A stretch of 8,748 nucleotides of DNA from Candidatus Harrisonbacteria bacterium (GTDB lineage: Bacteria; Patescibacteriota; Minisyncoccia; UBA6257; 1-14-0-10-44-23). Positions 1-6,598 of this stretch are shown here, piece after piece; positions within the stretch are counted from its first letter, which is position 1; each line of letters starts with the position of its first letter. The notes under the pieces were generated by a model. The model ran no database searches. It saw only the letters and a list, made by a program, of their open reading frames with translations, and was not told the origin of the DNA. The stretch covers positions 1 to 8,748 of the forward strand of contig JAHFLG010000041.1 in the NCBI GenBank assembly GCA_023244975.1. Reading direction: 5' to 3'. The translations under genes and the position numbers were made by a program.

Positions 1-479
1 ACTCCTGCGGATATGTCTTCGTTAAAATGCTGGATATCCTGAACCAAACGATCGAATAAAAGCTGATTTTCGGCATTAATAGTCTCTACGAAAAAATCTC
101 TGATGCCGTGCTTTTCTATGAAAAAACGAATTGCCTTTTCTACATTTTTTTGCGATTCAATAATCTTTTGTATGCCTCCAGCAGACAGCTCACTTTTAGC
201 CTTACTGGAATCTTTATGATGCCATTGATCAACTTGGATAATCACCCGATCTCCTTGAATCTGCACTTCTGGACGGAATACATCCTTGAGCGAATCAAAT
301 GAAAGTTCTTTCTCGACGAGCTGTTTCAAGGGCTCATGAACATGAGGTGCGTCTTCAGGGATCTTACTTGAAATGAACGCTCCTATCCCGAGGACTGCCG
401 GCAGCATGAAGCGCCTTAGGCCTGATTTTTTAGGCTTTTCTTCTGGCTGCGAGATAGGGCGCTGATCAGGTGATTTCAT
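1..479 (-). CDS. Membrane-anchored hypothetical protein, N-terminal part (runs off the left edge)
   Basis: The reading frame starts at ATG 479-477 and stays open for 159 codons to the edge of the window, so the C-terminus is missing. The start lies one base after the SMC stop codon (TAA-T-ATG), which suggests co-transcription and translational coupling with SMC. Residues 1-23 are polar and basic. A short hydrophobic stretch at about 25-37 (FMLPAVLGIGAFI) fits a single N-terminal membrane anchor or uncleaved signal. After it comes a soluble-looking part with 'VQIQGDRVIIQVDQW' at about 72-86 and a charged helical region from about 100 (IQKIIESQKNVEKAIRFFIEKHG). I do not recognise the family. 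The anchor and the absence of stop codons are seen. An extracytoplasmic location for the rest is inference. It is unlikely to be a chance frame, because a 159-codon open frame begins exactly at an operon-style junction. Confidence 0.75.
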   Translation of the reverse strand, partial: MKSPDQRPISQPEEKPKKSGLRRFMLPAVLGIGAFISSKIPEDAPHVHEPLKQLVEKELSFDSLKDVFRPEVQIQGDRVIIQVDQWHHKDSSKAKSELSAGGIQKIIESQKNVEKAIRFFIEKHGIRDFFVETINAENQLLFDRLVQDIQHFNEDISAG

Positions 480-480
480 A

Positions 481-2664
481 TTATGGCTTCTCAATTACTT
501 TTTCGGCTTCTTCGAGTTTAATAGAAAGCAATCGAGTGGTGCCGTCTTGGTCCATGGTGACGCCATAGAGCACGTCGGCGGCGGCCATAGTGGCGCGGTT
601 GTGGGTGACGATCATAAACTGGGTTTTGCCGGAAAAGTTTTCAACCAAACTGGAAAAACGCTTCGTGTTATTTTCATCGAGCGCGGCGTCTACCTCGTCG
701 AGCACCAGGAATGGCGGCGGGCTCACTGAAATAAGCGCAAATAAAACCGCAATCGAAACCAAACTGCGCTCGCCACCGGAGAGCAGATCTAAGCCTTTGA
801 TATTTTTACGCGGAATTGAAAGCTCAACTTCCAGCCCCGCTTCTTCCTCTTCCCGCCCCGGTTCATCGGGGCGAGGCTCGCCCCCTTCGGGGGCGGCTTC
901 CTCCTGTGGTACTACCGATTTTTCCTTTTTCTCTAAATGTAATTTTGCTTTGCCACCGTTGAACATCAGGCGGAAGTAGTTATTAAACTCATCATTAACC
1001 AAAGCCAGAGATTTTTTAAACTCGTTATGGATTTTTTCTTTGAGTTCGGTAATCAGCGCCTTCAGATCAGCCGAAGCTTTTTCTAAATCCGCTATTTGAG
1101 CTGACAAAAACGTGTAGCGCTCCTCCATGGTCTTGGCTTCGGCGATCATAGCCGGATCTATTTCACCGATAGCCGCCAGCTCGCCCCTTAATTTAAGCAG
1201 CCGATTTTCAACTTGTTCGAGTTGAAAATCGCCCTGAGCCGGTCGAAGGGCCTCGAACTCCTCAAGTTTCCTGCCATACTGCTGAGCCTCGTGCTCTAGC
1301 TCGTTGCGCCGCATCACAATCTTTTCTTTTTCAAACTGAAAACGGCTCTTTTGATTCTCGAGCGCATTTATTTCATTCTGTTTACTTTGCACCGCCTCAA
1401 AGGCTTTTTTAAATACTAGGTTAAACTCGCGCATCTCTCCTGCCAGCTTACTTTCAAGGTTGCCAAGCTCACCGAGATTTTTCTCAAGCTGCTCAAGTTC
1501 TTTACTGAACTGATCCTTCAGGCCGAGTAATTCCTTGTGGCGGCTCTGCACCTGGATATTGCCGCTGTCGAGCACGCTCTCGATCTTTTTAGAAAGTTCC
1601 TTCAATAATTGTTTTATTGCTTTGAGATCATCGCTCGCCACAGCCTCGGCAATGGCTGCTTTGGTGTCTTTAACTATTGAAAGTAACTCAGCCTCTTTGA
1701 CGGTTGCTTTGGGTCGCGAAAGTAAAAACTCTACTTCAGCTTCAAGGCGGCCAAGCTCTTTTGCAATCGCGCTGCGGCGGTTAAGCAGATCGGACTGCTG
1801 CTTTTTGAAATCTGTAAAATGCTTGTCACCTTGCGGTTGATTTTTCTCTACACGGCCGAGCTCCTGCTGCAACGACTGCAGCTCTTTGGTTCGCGCGCTG
1901 ATTTGCTCGTCTACATTCGCTGCCTGAGGAGCAATCTTGGCATCATCCTGGGCGAGCTCAAACAACTTCGCGCCAAAATACTGAGTTTCCAAAGCAGCGA
2001 GTTCAGTTTTAACAGTATCGTGCTTTTCATAACGGCCAGCTTGACGGCGGACTACGCGCAGATGTGGAAGCAGCTCCTCAACCAAAGCACTCGCTTTGTC
2101 TAAATTTATTTTCGTAGTTTCCAGTTTTGTTTCTGCCTCATGGCGCTTGATCTGATACTGGCGCAGACCAAGCACCTCTTCAAGCATCACTCGCCGCTCG
2201 ATGGGACTGGCTTTGATAAAGAGGTCGCTGTTGCCTTGGTTGATAATAGAAAAGCCCTTGGTGCCAAGCCGGGCTTTAGAAAAAAAGTCGATGACGTCGC
2301 GCAGCCGCACCGGAGCTTCATTTAAAAAATATTCAGAAATACCGTCACGACTAACCCGCCGCCGAATCGTTATCTCGCTGTAATCAACTGGAAAAAAGTG
2401 CGTGCTGTTATCAAAGGTAATTGCCACCTGAGCAAAACCGGCGCGCGGCTTATTGAGCGTGCCACTATACAGGAGGTTCTCGCTTTTTTCAGCGCGGATA
2501 TTCTTGGCCTCGCGTTCGCCCATGATCCAGCGCAGAGCATCAACAACATTGCTTTTGCCGCTGCCGTTTGGCCCGACGATGGCCGTCACCGAACCCGGAA
2601 AATCGAGAACGGTTCTTTGAGCAAATGATTTAAACCCCTGAAGCTCCAGTCTCTTCAAATACAT
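481..2664 (-). CDS. smc: Short SMC-type chromosome segregation ATPase without a recognisable hinge
   Basis: This is an SMC/RecN/Rad50-class ABC ATPase, expected to act on chromosome organisation. The N-terminal start MYLKRLELQGFKSF is canonical for SMC and fixes the ATG at 2664. Walker A is GPNGSGKSN (31-39) and a Q-loop-like QG follows at 143-144. Coiled coil runs from about 165 to 315 and again from about 375 to 565. The signature motif LSGGE is at 628-632, Walker B VLDEVDAALD at 654-663, and the H-loop His at 688. Bacterial SMC is usually about 1150-1200 aa; this one is 727 aa, and no glycine-rich hinge domain is visible between the two coil arms. The apex is instead a charged helical stretch at about 318-370. 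There is no hook-like CxxC, so it is not a Rad50-type zinc hook. An acidic low-complexity insert lies at about 582-612. No scpA or scpB is in the window. It starts 28 nt after the zinc-ribbon gene stop and has AGAGG close to the ATG. RecN or generic SMC-like ATPase are alternatives, but the two ends look SMC-like. Confidence 0.88.
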   Translation of the reverse strand: MYLKRLELQGFKSFAQRTVLDFPGSVTAIVGPNGSGKSNVVDALRWIMGEREAKNIRAEKSENLLYSGTLNKPRAGFAQVAITFDNSTHFFPVDYSEITIRRRVSRDGISEYFLNEAPVRLRDVIDFFSKARLGTKGFSIINQGNSDLFIKASPIERRVMLEEVLGLRQYQIKRHEAETKLETTKINLDKASALVEELLPHLRVVRRQAGRYEKHDTVKTELAALETQYFGAKLFELAQDDAKIAPQAANVDEQISARTKELQSLQQELGRVEKNQPQGDKHFTDFKKQQSDLLNRRSAIAKELGRLEAEVEFLLSRPKATVKEAELLSIVKDTKAAIAEAVASDDLKAIKQLLKELSKKIESVLDSGNIQVQSRHKELLGLKDQFSKELEQLEKNLGELGNLESKLAGEMREFNLVFKKAFEAVQSKQNEINALENQKSRFQFEKEKIVMRRNELEHEAQQYGRKLEEFEALRPAQGDFQLEQVENRLLKLRGELAAIGEIDPAMIAEAKTMEERYTFLSAQIADLEKASADLKALITELKEKIHNEFKKSLALVNDEFNNYFRLMFNGGKAKLHLEKKEKSVVPQEEAAPEGGEPRPDEPGREEEEAGLEVELSIPRKNIKGLDLLSGGERSLVSIAVLFALISVSPPPFLVLDEVDAALDENNTKRFSSLVENFSGKTQFMIVTHNRATMAAADVLYGVTMDQDGTTRLLSIKLEEAEKVIEKP
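854..895. repeat. Pair of GC-rich palindromes inside the smc coding sequence
   Basis: Two adjacent hairpin sequences are seen. The first is CGCCCCG (854-860), loop GTTCAT, CGGGGCG (867-873). The second is CGCCCCC (879-885), loop TTC, GGGGGCG (889-895). They are much more GC-rich than the surrounding gene. They encode the Gly/Pro/Glu-rich linker of SMC (about residues 590-604), just before the C-terminal ATPase lobe. The arrangement suggests small palindromic elements that inserted in frame in a tolerant linker. A functional mRNA structure cannot be excluded. Confidence 0.6.
1203..1251. repeat. Two back-to-back palindromes in the smc coiled-coil region
   Basis: GATTTTCAACT (1203-1213) is exactly complementary to AGTTGAAAATC (1220-1230) across a 6-nt loop. 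It is followed at once by GCCCT...AGGGC (1231-1251), whose core reads GAGCCGGTCGA. On the coding strand the second element reads CCCTTCGACCGGCTCAGGGC and encodes LRPAQG (473-478). From memory, close variants of this CCTTCGAC-N-GGCTCAGGG palindrome are dispersed in many bacterial genomes, including candidate-phylum bacteria, and can sit inside genes. It is therefore likely a dispersed palindromic repeat inserted in frame. Flanking GTTCGAG (1215-1221) and CTCGAAC (1252-1258) form a further inverted pair. Confidence 0.65.
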
Positions 2665-2692
2665 GCCCTCTATTGTACTAGAAGCCTATCCT

Positions 2693-4408
2693 CTACGCCA
2701 CTTCAGCCTGATAGCAGGCTTCGCAGTACACAATCTCGGGTTGATCAGGAGCATAACAAGTTTCAATTGCCTTCTGGCACTTGGCGCACTGGCGGTCGTA
2801 TACCTCTAATTTTGTCCGCTGGCTGATACGGCTAAAATGTCGACAATTGGGACAGAGTCGAGGAAGCGGCAGCTTCATTGTCCGATAAAAAGTTAATTCA
2901 TCCGCGAGGATGCGAAATGCAAGAGTACACTGATCGTTGCAGGTGCTCTGGTGGGCACAACCGATTATCTCTGAAGTTATCGTATCCGGAACATCCTTAA
3001 TATCGTTCGGCAAATGCGCGGCCGGAAGGGTTATCTTGTACGTACGTTGAGCAGTATCGCGCCAGGAAAAGCCGCTTACTAAGACTTCTTCTTTGGTTTG
3101 CGGAAAATTTTCCTGAGCCAGCGTTTCGTTATACGCAAACGGTGATATCTCGGTTGGAAAAAATTCGCCGTACTTATATACCCTACCCTTCACGTCAACA
3201 TACGGCATCTCGTCCATTTGGGCTTTTATCTTTTTTACCAAAACTTCATATTCATCTTTTGAGTACTGTTTGTTAAAAATACAGTACTGTTTCTTGCGAA
3301 GACCGATGCATCCAAATAGATTGGAAGAGCTCTGGCACATATATGAGTATTCGATATCGCGAACGTTTTCTTGAACGTTGTAGCAAAATTTTATGTTGTG
3401 CGCGCCGATACCGCAGGCTGTGCATTCATATACCAATTCATTCGCGTCTCCCCAAGCCGTGTAGTCATAGCAGTTCTTGCTGCCCGGAAGCTCCTCGAGA
3501 TATTGGCAGTAACGAAGATCCTCGCCTTCGCGAACCAAAAACGACTGTCGGACGTTTTTGGAATGATCGACATAATTACCGGAAACATTCGTGTTCTGAA
3601 GGCCATTGATGTATCGGTTTGGAAACTTGAGCCAAAATGCTTTCGCGCGATCGCGCATAGCTTGTAACTGCTGGCAATTGCCGAGATCAAACTCTTGCAT
3701 CTTTTTCTCATACTCTTCTTTAGTATATTGTTCGTTAAAAATGCAATATGATTTTTTACGCAGCCCTACGCAGCCAAAGCAGTTACTCACGCCCACGCAG
3801 TTTTTGCAAAAAGCAATATCGTATGAACTCTCGCACTGTGACGAAAAAATAGCGTTACGGCAGGAGGTGAGCCAAAAACACTCGTAACACCGCTCCCCTT
3901 TTGAGACATGGGAAATATCCACGCAGGATTTTGAAAAGGTAATGCCATTGCCGTACATGCAGTCCTCTGCCATTTTGCCCATGAAAACCAAGTAGCAGTT
4001 TTTGGGATCGGTAAAATTATTGACGTAGTCACTATTGACCCCATTGACGACATTGAGATTTTTGAGCGGCACCGTATGAAGAAAATCTTTAAACTGCTCA
4101 AAAAATGGCTTGGAAAAATCATAATCTCGGCCATAGGTCATCGGATCCCAGAGGTCAGAGAGCCAGATATCTTTTTCGTATACCTGAACCGAGGTTTCTG
4201 GCGCGAATGGAGAAAAAATCTCCTTGCCAGAAAAAGCACTTTTTCGCTTAAACAAAAATTGCGCGTTACGAAACGCCATCCGCCGCTGAGCGCGGCAGAG
4301 CCAGCAAAAGGTTGGCAAAGGCACGCTTACTTTTTTGTAAAAATCTAAATCCGCAGAATCTATTACAAAATCCGTTTTGCAATTTTGACAATTTTTTGTT
4401 TCAACCAT
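2693..4408 (-). CDS. Cys-rich zinc-ribbon repeat protein, paralogue with a degenerate second ribbon
   Basis: This 571-aa soluble protein has no signal peptide and is homologous along its whole length to the 570-aa protein at 4862-6574. Visible modules are: zinc ribbon 1 with C7, C10, C35, C38; the conserved segment GRDYDFSKPFF (93-103); a Cys-rich repeat block at about 137-235 ending NCFGCVGLRKKSYCIFNEQY; a helical spacer; a second copy of that block at about 280-388 ending NLFGCIGLRKKQYCIFNKQY; the segment YKYGEFFP (411-418); and a C-terminal double zinc ribbon (C484, C490, C494, C519, C522, C541, C544, C562, C565). At the place of the paralogue's second N-terminal ribbon all four Cys are replaced (S57, S60, E78, I81). 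Function is unknown. Nucleic-acid or protein binding through zinc is inference from the ribbons. I recall similar uncharacterised proteins as common in Patescibacteria, but could not check. It has its own promoter and structured leader upstream. Confidence 0.85.
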   Translation of the reverse strand: MVETKNCQNCKTDFVIDSADLDFYKKVSVPLPTFCWLCRAQRRMAFRNAQFLFKRKSAFSGKEIFSPFAPETSVQVYEKDIWLSDLWDPMTYGRDYDFSKPFFEQFKDFLHTVPLKNLNVVNGVNSDYVNNFTDPKNCYLVFMGKMAEDCMYGNGITFSKSCVDISHVSKGERCYECFWLTSCRNAIFSSQCESSYDIAFCKNCVGVSNCFGCVGLRKKSYCIFNEQYTKEEYEKKMQEFDLGNCQQLQAMRDRAKAFWLKFPNRYINGLQNTNVSGNYVDHSKNVRQSFLVREGEDLRYCQYLEELPGSKNCYDYTAWGDANELVYECTACGIGAHNIKFCYNVQENVRDIEYSYMCQSSSNLFGCIGLRKKQYCIFNKQYSKDEYEVLVKKIKAQMDEMPYVDVKGRVYKYGEFFPTEISPFAYNETLAQENFPQTKEEVLVSGFSWRDTAQRTYKITLPAAHLPNDIKDVPDTITSEIIGCAHQSTCNDQCTLAFRILADELTFYRTMKLPLPRLCPNCRHFSRISQRTKLEVYDRQCAKCQKAIETCYAPDQPEIVYCEACYQAEVA

Positions 4409-4430
4409 AATGCTTGCTATAGATTAATAG

Positions 4431-4530
4431 TAGCATTCAAAAGCAGCGGGCGACGAGTCCCCTGCTTTTAATGTAAGTCCAAACGCGCGATCGAGCTCTG
4501 TCCACGCACTCAGACCTAAATTCAATGCCA
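4431..4530 (-). ncRNA. Candidate structured 5' leader RNA (copy B) of the 571-aa zinc-ribbon gene
   Basis: The leader lies between the predicted transcription start (about 4528) and the ATG at 4408, and is related to copy A (6595-6695). In transcript sense the pairs are: closing stem P1 UGGCAUU (4530-4524) with AAUGCUA (4437-4431), 7 bp with one G-U; P2 from 4518-4503 with 4489-4474, 16 bp with several G-U pairs and a 13-nt loop; P3 AAAAGCAG (4469-4462) with CUGCUUUU (4446-4439), extended by GGG-CCC after one bulged G, with loop ACUCGUCG. The P3 loop CUCGUC can pair with GAC-A-GAG in the P2 loop if one A bulges. No Shine-Dalgarno sequence follows. The pairs were found by eye and no folding energy was computed. 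Confidence 0.6.
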
Positions 4531-4554
4531 TTTGAATATAGCACTGAATTTAGG
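4515..4554. promoter_or_regulatory. Operator-like dyad across the -10 box of promoter B
   Basis: CCTAAATTCA (4515-4524) and TGAATTTAGG (4545-4554) are a perfect 10-bp inverted repeat. With the inner TGC/GCA it becomes 14-nt arms with one mismatch. The dyad centre falls on the -10 hexamer. One arm lies upstream of the transcription start, so this is a DNA-level dyad and not only an RNA hairpin. It looks like a repressor site, but the equivalent arms upstream of the other paralogue match poorly. Confidence 0.4.
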
Positions 4555-4563
4555 TTTTGTCAA
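4535..4563 (-). promoter_or_regulatory. Sigma-70-type promoter B for the 571-aa zinc-ribbon gene
   Basis: On the minus strand the -35 hexamer is a perfect TTGACA (4563-4558), followed by a 17-bp spacer and -10 TATATT (4540-4535). The -35 begins 7 bp after the cupin stop codon. The predicted start of transcription is about 4528, giving a leader of about 120 nt. The spacer end GTGC and TATATTC are shared with promoter A. Confidence 0.8.
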
Positions 4564-4570
4564 TGTTAAG

Positions 4571-4840
4571 TTATTTCTCCCCCATCACGTAGGTGCAACC
4601 CTCTGGGCCGACCTGAGCAGAATGCACGACACCCTTCGGAACTGGTCCGCGATCGCCCGGCTTTAAGTTGTGAGTTGTGCCGTTCATCGTCAGACTGATG
4701 CTGCCACTCATGACAATGTGATCAAAAATACAATCGTGCGTGTGCTCAGGATAGACTTTGCCCGGCGGATCAACAACAACTTTAACATTTCTAAATCCCT
4801 CACTTGCCAGCTGCGCCTCCCACTCCTGTTGTGTTTTCAT
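4571..4840 (-). CDS. Small single-domain cupin protein
   Basis: This 89-aa protein is about the size of one cupin beta-barrel. Motif 1 is present as G27-x5-H33-T-H35-x4-D40-x5-G46, with Asp (or the adjacent His41) where the usual Glu ligand sits. Motif 2 is present as G62-x5-P68-x4-H73. H33, H35 and H73 are therefore the likely metal ligands, with D40 or H41 as a possible fourth. The text PPGKVYPEHTHD is typical of small stand-alone cupins, which often bind a metal or a small molecule. The substrate is not known. The gene begins 21 nt after the 570-aa zinc-ribbon stop and ends just before promoter B, so it is probably co-transcribed with the 570-aa gene. The short gap is very AT-rich and contains TATAAT 13 nt before the ATG, but no -35 is visible. 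No Shine-Dalgarno sequence is seen. Confidence 0.85.
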   Translation of the reverse strand: MKTQQEWEAQLASEGFRNVKVVVDPPGKVYPEHTHDCIFDHIVMSGSISLTMNGTTHNLKPGDRGPVPKGVVHSAQVGPEGCTYVMGEK

Positions 4841-4861
4841 AGTATTTTTATTAATTATATC

Positions 4862-6574
4862 CTATGCAACTTCCTGTTGGTAGCACGGGATGCAATACAC
4901 GCGCTCCGGCCTGTCAGGACTGTAGGAAGTCTCAAACGTATTTTCGCAGCCGGGCTTCATGCACGAGCGCGGCCACAGTTTGAATGGATTGCGCTCTTTC
5001 AAGCGGCTGTAGTGGCGGCAGTTGGGACAGAGACGCGGAATCGGCAGATTTGCATTACGGTACATCTGTAATTCTTCAGGAATAATGCGAAACGCGGTCG
5101 TACACTGGTCATCACACGTACCGGCGTGGGCGCAGCCGATAATCTGCTTGAGAATATCGTCAGTAACATCGCTTAAGGCATCAGGGATCTCGCCAGCCGG
5201 CAGGGTTATTTTATACTTCTTTGCCTCGCTCTCGCGCCATGGAAAGTGGCTTGCAGTTGCCTCGTCTTTTGAAATCGGATAAAACTCCTGCGACAAAGTT
5301 TCATTATATGCATGCGGCGAAAGCTCAATTGGGAAAAACTCACCATAGCGATACACTCGCCCGCCTTTGTCGACATACGGCAGCTCATCCATCTGCTTTT
5401 TAATTTTTTCCACAAGCTTCTCGTACTCCTCTTTTGAATATTCTTTGTTAAAGATACCGTATTGACTGTTACGAAGACCGATGCATCCGAATAAATTTTT
5501 ACTGCTGTGGCAATTCATCACATATTCGCTGAAGGTGAGTTGGTTCCAGCATTCATTGCCAAAACTAACATTGCCCAGCTGGATACCGCAGTTGACCGCT
5601 TCATAGATCATCTCTGAGGCGTTGCCCCACTGGGAGTAGTCCATCACGTTTTTCGCGGCAAACACCGACCAGCAGTGGCGCCCATCTTCAATATTTTGAC
5701 AATTAAACGAGTCGGTGACATTTTTACAATCCTCTACCCAGTTGCCGGTTGACCCGACGCTGCGACGAGTGACTAGGGCGGGGACAATGAACTGCTTCTT
5801 GAACTCGCAGAATTTTTTTCGCAGTTCACTGACTGCCAAAGCGCTGCCAAGATTAAACTCTTTTATTTTGCTTTCATACTCCTCTTTTGTGTACTGCTCA
5901 TTAAAAATGCAGTACTGACGGTTACGCAGGTTTACGCAGCCAAAACAGTTGCTCACGTTCTGGCAGTTATGGAGCAGCCAACTGTCGCGGCAGTTGGTGC
6001 AGTCGCGACAAAATGCCAGACCATAACAGTTGGTTGAGTCATTGGTGGCGTAGCATTTTTCTGATTTGATGGTGGCATAACAGTCCTGACACTCTTTGGA
6101 TCCGTTGATACCCACGCTGTAACGCGAATATTCAGAAACAGTCGAGCCAAACACCAGATAACAGTTGCGCATGTCGGTGACGCGGTTGGTGTACTCGCTA
6201 TTTACAATATTCCCCTGATGAATAACGCCGGGCCGCGGCACGTCATTACGCAACTCAAGCATCTGTTGGAAAAATGGCTTGCTAAAATCATACTCTCTGC
6301 CAAAACTCTTTGGATTCCACGAGTCGCTCCACCAGCACGGCTTACAGTAGACCGGAAACGGCGTGACAGCCGGATACATCATGATTGATTCCTTTTTGCA
6401 CGAGTCACAAGCGCGCTTATAGAGACTGCGTTCATTGCGAAACACATTACGACGAATAGACCGACAGCGCGGACAGAAAGTCGGGTCGGGAACTTTCAGA
6501 ATATCCAAAAGCTCGCGGTCTTTTACCGTGATTTCAAAATCTTTTTTACAGTTTTGACATGACACTGGTGCCAT
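4862..6574 (-). CDS. Cys-rich zinc-ribbon repeat protein with complete ribbons
   Basis: This 570-aa protein is the fuller member of the paralogous pair (partner at 2693-4408). N-terminal module: ribbon 1 with C6, C9, C34, C37 and ribbon 2 with C56, C59, C77, C80, then WWSDSWNPKSFGREYDFSKPFF-type conserved text up to 102. A Cys-rich block at about 138-235 contains a short NC/CY rhythm and ends NCFGCVNLRNRQYCIFNEQY. A second, more diverged copy at about 280-385 ends NLFGCIGLRNSQYGIFNKEY. The C-terminal module (C481, C487, C491, C516, C519, C538, C543, C561, C564) mirrors the N-terminal one: compare PTFCPRCR at 32-38 with PRLCPNCR at 513-520, and VYCKPC with VYCIPC. Function is unknown, and zinc binding is inferred from Cys spacing. 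No membrane segment is seen. Start ATG 6574 is the first in frame after the leader and matches the paralogue's N-terminus. There is no Shine-Dalgarno sequence. The gene is driven by promoter A and leader A. Confidence 0.87.
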   Translation of the reverse strand: MAPVSCQNCKKDFEITVKDRELLDILKVPDPTFCPRCRSIRRNVFRNERSLYKRACDSCKKESIMMYPAVTPFPVYCKPCWWSDSWNPKSFGREYDFSKPFFQQMLELRNDVPRPGVIHQGNIVNSEYTNRVTDMRNCYLVFGSTVSEYSRYSVGINGSKECQDCYATIKSEKCYATNDSTNCYGLAFCRDCTNCRDSWLLHNCQNVSNCFGCVNLRNRQYCIFNEQYTKEEYESKIKEFNLGSALAVSELRKKFCEFKKQFIVPALVTRRSVGSTGNWVEDCKNVTDSFNCQNIEDGRHCWSVFAAKNVMDYSQWGNASEMIYEAVNCGIQLGNVSFGNECWNQLTFSEYVMNCHSSKNLFGCIGLRNSQYGIFNKEYSKEEYEKLVEKIKKQMDELPYVDKGGRVYRYGEFFPIELSPHAYNETLSQEFYPISKDEATASHFPWRESEAKKYKITLPAGEIPDALSDVTDDILKQIIGCAHAGTCDDQCTTAFRIIPEELQMYRNANLPIPRLCPNCRHYSRLKERNPFKLWPRSCMKPGCENTFETSYSPDRPERVYCIPCYQQEVA

Positions 6575-6578
6575 AAAG

Positions 6579-6598
6579 AAAAACTACTAATATAGTAG
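6579..6598 (-). promoter_or_regulatory. Weak hairpin plus U-run that competes with the leader A closing stem
   Basis: In transcript sense CUACUA (6598-6593), loop UAU, UAGUAG (6589-6584) is a perfect 6-bp hairpin followed by UUUUU (6583-6579), just before the start codon. Its 5' arm overlaps the 3' strand of P1 (6602-6595), so both cannot form together. It is A/U-rich and would be a weak terminator at best. Confidence 0.35.

Noticed and set aside
108..302. Plus-strand frame of 64 codons in the left-edge region
   Set aside because: It is antisense to the open 159-codon minus-strand frame, which begins exactly after the smc stop and has sensible protein composition.
590..979. Long plus-strand frames antisense to smc, the zinc-ribbon genes and rnc
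   Set aside because: They are shadows of the well-supported minus-strand genes, rich in Ser/Arg and without recognisable motifs.
4439..4469. Leader B P3 hairpin as a Rho-independent terminator for the cupin transcript or for the leader
   Set aside because: It is followed by only four U, which are part of the stem, and the matching hairpin in leader A likewise lacks a U-run. It sits downstream of a strong promoter in a conserved structure, so a leader fold explains it better.
4424..4531. A 35-codon frame in leader B (starts MALNLGLSAW, stop TAA 4426-4424), as a possible leader peptide
   Set aside because: The ATG lies at or before the predicted transcription start, and the frame is broken in leader A by a one-base indel with an early TGA. 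The leaders conserve pairing, not this peptide.
4841..4861. TATAAT 13 nt before the cupin ATG, as a separate cupin promoter
   Set aside because: No -35-like hexamer is found about 17 bp upstream. The region is simply AT-rich and the gap is operon-sized.
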